This document shows positions 15,202 to 19,277 of a stretch of DNA of 19,277 nt, piece by piece. The position numbers were made by a program, and so were the translations under genes. The notes below the pieces were generated by a model. That model saw only the letters and a list, made by a program, of their open reading frames with translations, ran no database searches and had not been told where the DNA came from. This DNA comes from Oscillospiraceae bacterium (lineage in GTDB: Bacteria > Bacillota > Clostridia > Oscillospirales > Oscillospiraceae). Each line of letters starts with the position of its first letter. Position 1 is the first letter of the stretch. Location of the stretch: assembly GCA_028691385.1 (NCBI GenBank), contig JAQUZL010000023.1, forward strand, positions 1 to 19,277, read 5' to 3'.

Positions 15202-17634
15202 ATGTTTCAAAACGCAGAGGACTTCCGCACCCAATACCGCAAAGAGTTCATTGAGGAGCTTGGCAAGGAATTTGAAAGTGCCAATGAACGCGAGCGCTAC
15301 TGGATTCTTGCCAAGCTCATTGCCGAGCGCGCAAGAAGCATCCGCGCACAATGCCTGCGCCAGACCCGTGACGAGTCGCGCAAGCAGGTCTACTATTTTT
15401 CCATGGAGTTTCTCATCGGCCGTCTGCTGGACGATTATCTGTCCAATCTCGGCATTCGGGACTTGGTGCAGGGCGCGCTCGCGGACATGGGCGAGGATTT
15501 GGACGCCCTGCTGGAATGCGAGTGCGGCCCCGGCCTTGGCAACGGCGGCCTTGGCAGGCTTGCCGCGTGCTTTCTCGATTCCATGGCGCATCTGGGTATT
15601 TCCGGCCACGGCAACGGCATCCGCTACCGCTTCGGCCTGTTCCGCCAGAAGTTTCTGGACGGTTATCAGGAGGAGCTGCCGGACAACTGGCTCGCCGAGG
15701 GCTATCCGTGGGAGATTCGCAAGGCGGAAAACGCCGTACCCGTTCACTTCGGCGGTCACGTGGAGCGCCACTACGCGGACGGGGAGTTCTGGTTCACCTG
15801 GGACGACACCGAGGATGTCCTCGCCGTGCCGTATGACGTGCCGATTCTGGGCTATGGCGGCGAAACCGTCAACAATCTGCGTCTTTGGAGCGCGGAGCCG
15901 TCGGAGGAGCGCTTCGATATGGACGCGTTCAACCACGGCGACTATGCCGGCGCGGTGCGCTATCGCGCAAGCGTCGAAGCGCTCACGTGCATCCTTTATC
16001 CCAACGACAACACCGACGCCGGGCGCGCGCTGCGCCTGAAGCAGGAATATCTGTTTGTGGCCGCCGGCATTGCCGACATCATCGCAAAGTTCAAGCTGGA
16101 CTATGGCGTCAACGCCTGGGAGCGCCTGCCGTCGCTGGTGGCCATTCACACCAACGACACCCATCCGGCGCTGGCCGTGCCGGAACTCATGCGGGTGCTC
16201 ATCGACCAGGAGAAGCTGAGCTGGGAGGCCGCATGGCGCATCACCACCGCCACCATCTCCTATACCAACCACACCATCATGCCAGAGGCGCTGGAAAAGT
16301 GGCCCATCGACATGATGCGTCAGCTTTTGCCCCGGGTGTACATGATTCTCGAGGAGATCGACCACCGGTATCTCGACGCGTTTCCGCGCACCGCGCCCAA
16401 CTGGCCCGAGCAGCTGCGCCAGACCGCCATTCTCTGGGACGGGCAGGCGCGCATGGCGAACCTCTCCGTCATCGGCGGGCACAGCGTGAACGGCGTGGCC
16501 GCGCTGCACACCGAGATTTTGCAGCGCAGCGTGCTCAAGGAATTTTACGAGCTGACGCCGGAAAAGTTCTCCAACAAGACCAACGGCGTGTCCCATCGGC
16601 GGTTTCTCGCCGAGGCGAATCCCAGCCTCAGCGCGCTGATTTCACAGGCCATCGGCGACGGCTGGCGCGGCAATGCCGCAGAGCTGGAAACGCTCACCGC
16701 CTTTGAAAACGACGCCGCGTTTCTGGCCGGGCTTGCCGATTCCAAGCGGGAAAACAAGTGCCGTCTGGCAAACTATGCCGCGCGCACGCTGGGTGTGGCG
16801 GTCGATCCGGACTCCATTTTCGACGTGCAGGTCAAGCGCATCCACGCCTATAAGCGGCAGCTGCTGGGCGTGTTCAAGATCATGGAGCTGTACAATACCC
16901 TGCTGGAAAATCCCAATGCGGACATTCCGCCGAGCACCTTTGTCTTTGGCGGCAAGGCCGCGCAGGGCTACGCCTTCGCCAAGTCCGTCATCAAGCTCAT
17001 CAATTCCGTGGCGCAGGTGGTCAATAACGACCCCCGCATCGGCGCGCGCCTGCGAGTGCTCTTTGTGGAGAACTTCAACGTGTCCAACGCCCAGCTTATC
17101 TATCCCGCCGCCGATATTTCCGAGCAGATCTCCACTGCGGGCAAGGAAGCCTCCGGCACGGGCAACATGAAGTTCATGTTCAACGGCGCGGTGACCCTCG
17201 GCACGCTGGACGGCGCAAATATTGAGATTCTCAACCGCGTGGGACGCGAGAATATGCAGATTTTCGGCCTGACCTCGGGGGAGGTGGACGCCTACTGCCG
17301 CAGCGGCACTTATCTGTCCTGGGACGCCTACAAGGCCGACCCGCGGCTCGAGCGCGTGGTGAATCAGCTGGTGGACGGCAGCTTCTTCGGCGCGGACGAC
17401 AGCCTGAAATTTTTCCAGGTCTATGACTCGCTGCTGCGCAACAACGACGAGTTCTTCGTTTTGAAGGATTTTGGCGACTATCTCGCCGCGTGGCGCACCC
17501 TCGCCGCGACCTATCAGGACGCGCCGCGCTGGCGCAAAATGTCGCTGCACAACATCGCCATGGCGGGCGATTTTTCCAGCGACCGCACCATTGCGCAGTA
17601 TGCCGGCGAAATCTGGCACATCAAGGGATTCTGA
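15202..17634 (+). CDS. glgP: Glycogen/maltodextrin phosphorylase (GT35)
   Basis: It releases glucose-1-phosphate from the non-reducing ends of glycogen using inorganic phosphate and pyridoxal phosphate (PLP). The 810-residue length is normal for the bacterial family. Visible landmarks are GLGNGGLGR (111-119), the NDTHPA region around the active site, KTNGVSHRRFL, and the PLP site EASGTGNMKFMFNG with Lys657 as the Schiff-base lysine, followed by LGTLDGANIEI. Its ATG starts on the base after the glgB stop. AGGAG (15188-15192) lies inside the end of glgB, so the two are translationally close. Preference for glycogen over maltodextrin is inferred from its place between branching enzyme and ADP-glucose pyrophosphorylase genes. 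Confidence 0.96.
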   Translation: MFQNAEDFRTQYRKEFIEELGKEFESANERERYWILAKLIAERARSIRAQCLRQTRDESRKQVYYFSMEFLIGRLLDDYLSNLGIRDLVQGALADMGEDLDALLECECGPGLGNGGLGRLAACFLDSMAHLGISGHGNGIRYRFGLFRQKFLDGYQEELPDNWLAEGYPWEIRKAENAVPVHFGGHVERHYADGEFWFTWDDTEDVLAVPYDVPILGYGGETVNNLRLWSAEPSEERFDMDAFNHGDYAGAVRYRASVEALTCILYPNDNTDAGRALRLKQEYLFVAAGIADIIAKFKLDYGVNAWERLPSLVAIHTNDTHPALAVPELMRVLIDQEKLSWEAAWRITTATISYTNHTIMPEALEKWPIDMMRQLLPRVYMILEEIDHRYLDAFPRTAPNWPEQLRQTAILWDGQARMANLSVIGGHSVNGVAALHTEILQRSVLKEFYELTPEKFSNKTNGVSHRRFLAEANPSLSALISQAIGDGWRGNAAELETLTAFENDAAFLAGLADSKRENKCRLANYAARTLGVAVDPDSIFDVQVKRIHAYKRQLLGVFKIMELYNTLLENPNADIPPSTFVFGGKAAQGYAFAKSVIKLINSVAQVVNNDPRIGARLRVLFVENFNVSNAQLIYPAADISEQISTAGKEASGTGNMKFMFNGAVTLGTLDGANIEILNRVGRENMQIFGLTSGEVDAYCRSGTYLSWDAYKADPRLERVVNQLVDGSFFGADDSLKFFQVYDSLLRNNDEFFVLKDFGDYLAAWRTLAATYQDAPRWRKMSLHNIAMAGDFSSDRTIAQYAGEIWHIKGF

Positions 17635-17660
17635 CAAATTTATTTGGAAGGGGCCTACTT

Positions 17661-18809
17661 ATGAGGAAAGAAAAATGTATCGCCATGCTCCTTGCCGGCG
17701 GGCAGGGAAGCCGCCTCGGCGCGCTCACCAAGCGGATTGCGAAGCCCGCCGTATCCTTCGGCAGCAAATACCGCATCATTGACTTCAGTCTGAGCAACTG
17801 CGCCAACTCGCACATCAACGCGGTGGGCGTGCTCACGCAATATAAGCCGCTGATTCTCAACGCCTACATCGGCACCGGCGCCGCGTGGGATCTTGACGAG
17901 CCGGGCGCGGGCGTGACCGTGCTGCCGCCGTTTGCCACCGAATCCGGCGGTGAATGGTACAAGGGCACGGCCGACGCCATCTTCCAGAACATCGACTATA
18001 TCGCAGGCTACGACCCCAAATACGTCCTGATTATCTCCGGCGACCACCTCTATCGCATGGACTACAACGCCATGCTTGAGCGGCACATCGACAAGGGCGC
18101 GGATCTCACCATTTCCGTGCTCCACGTGCCGATGGACGAGGCGTCCCGGTTCGGCATCATGACCGCCGACGAAAGCGGCCGCATCACAAAATTTGCCGAG
18201 AAGCCCAAGCGGCCGGAGAGCGACCTTGCCTCCATGGGCATCTATATGTTCAGCTGGCCGGTGCTGCGCAAAGCGCTCACCGAGGACGCCGCCAACGAAG
18301 CGTCCGACCATGATTTCGGAAAAAACGTCATTCCCAAGCTGCTCGGGGAAAACAAGCGGCTTTACACCTACGAGTTTTCCGGCTACTGGAAAGACGTGGG
18401 CACCATCGAGAGCTATTATTCCACCAGCATGGAGCTGCTCGATCCCAAGCCGGGCTTTGATCTGTTTTCCGACCGCAATCCCATCCTCAGCAATTCCAAC
18501 ACCCAGCCGCCCCAGTTCATCGGCCCGGACGGCGCGATTTCCGAGTGTCTGGTGGGCAACGGCTGCGTGGTGCTGGGCAAGGCCAGCCACTCCATTCTCA
18601 GCACCGAAACCAGCGTCGGCGCGGGCGCGGTGGTGACCGACTCCATTTTGCTGCCCGGCGCGACCGTGGAGGCCGGCGCGCATGTGCACAAGGCCATCGT
18701 TGGCGAGCGCGCCGTGGTGCGCAGCGGCGTCACCCTTGGCAAGGCGGATCTGTCCGGCAACATCATCGTGATTGCCGACCAGAAAGCCGTCACAAAGGAT
18801 CAAATCTAA
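17661..18809 (+). CDS. glgC: Glucose-1-phosphate adenylyltransferase, catalytic subunit
   Basis: It makes ADP-glucose and pyrophosphate from glucose-1-phosphate and ATP, the committed step of bacterial glycogen synthesis. The 382-residue product carries the nucleotidyl-transferase loop AGGQGSRLGALT (12-23), KPAVSFGSKYRIIDF (28-42), the metal-binding GDHLYRMDY (127-135, Asp128) and the glucose-1-P-binding FAEKPKRP (178-185, Lys181). A C-terminal left-handed beta-helix is seen as isoleucine/valine-rich repeats ending in GNIIVIADQ. ATG 17661 follows GGAAGGGG (17646-17653); the frame is open further up, but there it overlaps glgP. It lies 26 bases after glgP and 13 before glgD. Regulation by sugar phosphates is usual, but the effector cannot be read here. 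Confidence 0.95.
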   Translation: MRKEKCIAMLLAGGQGSRLGALTKRIAKPAVSFGSKYRIIDFSLSNCANSHINAVGVLTQYKPLILNAYIGTGAAWDLDEPGAGVTVLPPFATESGGEWYKGTADAIFQNIDYIAGYDPKYVLIISGDHLYRMDYNAMLERHIDKGADLTISVLHVPMDEASRFGIMTADESGRITKFAEKPKRPESDLASMGIYMFSWPVLRKALTEDAANEASDHDFGKNVIPKLLGENKRLYTYEFSGYWKDVGTIESYYSTSMELLDPKPGFDLFSDRNPILSNSNTQPPQFIGPDGAISECLVGNGCVVLGKASHSILSTETSVGAGAVVTDSILLPGATVEAGAHVHKAIVGERAVVRSGVTLGKADLSGNIIVIADQKAVTKDQI

Positions 18810-18814
18810 GGAGG
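18810..18814 (+). promoter_or_regulatory. Ribosome binding site of glgD
   Basis: GGAGG immediately follows the glgC stop. It abuts an out-of-frame ATG at 18815 but stands 8 bases before ATG 18823, which opens the glgD frame. Confidence 0.8.
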
Positions 18815-18822
18815 ATGGCATC

Positions 18823-19277
18823 ATGGCAAAAATGATCGGTATCATCACGGCGAACTACGCCGTTTCCGCGCTGGACGCGCTTTCGTATCACCGCTCCGTG
18901 GCCGCCATCCCGTTTGGCAGCCGCTATCGCCTGATTGATTTTCCGCTTTCCAATATGACAAACACCGGCATCCGCACCGTGGGCATCATCACGCCCTATC
19001 GCTACCGCTCTCTCATGGATCACATCGGCTCGGGCAAGGATTGGTCGCTGGACAAAAAGAGCGGCGGCCTGTTCATGATGCCCGGCTCACTCTACGGCAT
19101 CGGCAGCGGGCAGGTCAAGTTCCCCCTGAGCGACATGGAGGAAAACATGGTCTATCTCCGGCGCGACACCGCGCCCTATGTGGTCATTTCCGGCAGCAAT
19201 GTGCTGTGCAACATGACCTACACCCCCATGCTTGAGCAGCACATCCGCTCCGTCGCGGACATCACCCTGGCCTACAA
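18823..19277 (+). CDS. glgD: GlgD, non-catalytic ADP-glucose pyrophosphorylase subunit (3'-truncated)
   Basis: The first 151 residues are visible and the gene runs off the window. It is clearly a GlgC paralogue: FGSRYRLIDFPLSN (31-44) parallels FGSKYRIIDFSLSN of the upstream GlgC. The nucleotide loop GGQGSRL is absent, its place taken by ITANYAVSALDAL (8-20). The metal Asp of GDHLY is replaced (GSNVL, Ser125). In Firmicutes GlgD is known to pair with GlgC in a heterotetramer and raise or tune its activity; the missing residues fit a regulatory role. The start is ATG 18823, 13 bases after the glgC stop. A glgA gene often follows in such operons but lies outside this window, if present. Confidence 0.92.
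   Translation, partial: MAKMIGIITANYAVSALDALSYHRSVAAIPFGSRYRLIDFPLSNMTNTGIRTVGIITPYRYRSLMDHIGSGKDWSLDKKSGGLFMMPGSLYGIGSGQVKFPLSDMEENMVYLRRDTAPYVVISGSNVLCNMTYTPMLEQHIRSVADITLAY

Noticed and set aside
15028..16596. Long minus-strand open frame within glgP
   Set aside because: Shadow of the glgP codons; no ribosome site and the plus frame carries all phosphorylase motifs.

Overview
The window is GC-rich, with G or C in most third codon positions. It carries strong AAGGAGG-type ribosome binding sites, TTG/GTG starts, a VanW-family protein, SLH-domain surface anchoring and a paired glgC/glgD. Together these point to a high-GC clostridial Firmicute, plausibly a gut Oscillospirales/Ruminococcaceae-type organism; this is an inference from gene families and style, not from a marker gene.

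Left part (1-3440): the 3' part of a VanW-family cell-envelope gene with a Pro/Thr repeat tail ends at a strong terminator. A 59-residue zinc-ribbon protein follows on the minus strand. Divergent from it, a clear sigma-A promoter drives tadA (tRNA adenosine deaminase), whose stop overlaps the TTG start of a cytosolic L-asparaginase. A hairpin at 3407-3440 separates asparaginase from the convergent genes to the right.

Middle part (3442-10134): three minus-strand genes probably form one unit read right to left: a GufA/ZIP-type metal transporter, an AI-2E-family membrane protein and a very large secreted subtilisin-like protease. A near-consensus promoter precedes the ZIP gene. The protease has a foreign segment inside its catalytic domain, then TIG-like, Kelch-like and InlB-type repeat regions and three SLH repeats. 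A GNAT acetyltransferase lies on the plus strand between this unit and the sugar genes and ends at a shared bidirectional hairpin.

Right part (10138-19277): a glycogen locus. Phosphoglucomutase and glucose-6-phosphate isomerase are transcribed leftward with 2 bases between them. glgB, glgP, glgC and glgD run rightward from a shared 175-base divergent promoter region. Pgi and Pgm interconvert fructose-6-P, glucose-6-P and glucose-1-P; GlgC (with GlgD) makes ADP-glucose; GlgB adds branches; GlgP returns glucose-1-P. Glycogen synthase (glgA) is not seen and could lie beyond the right edge, where glgD is cut off.

No RNA gene, insertion sequence, phage gene or CRISPR array was seen, and no gene-free stretch exceeds 300 bases. 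Most of the content is ordinary housekeeping metabolism. The composite protease is the least ordinary item.
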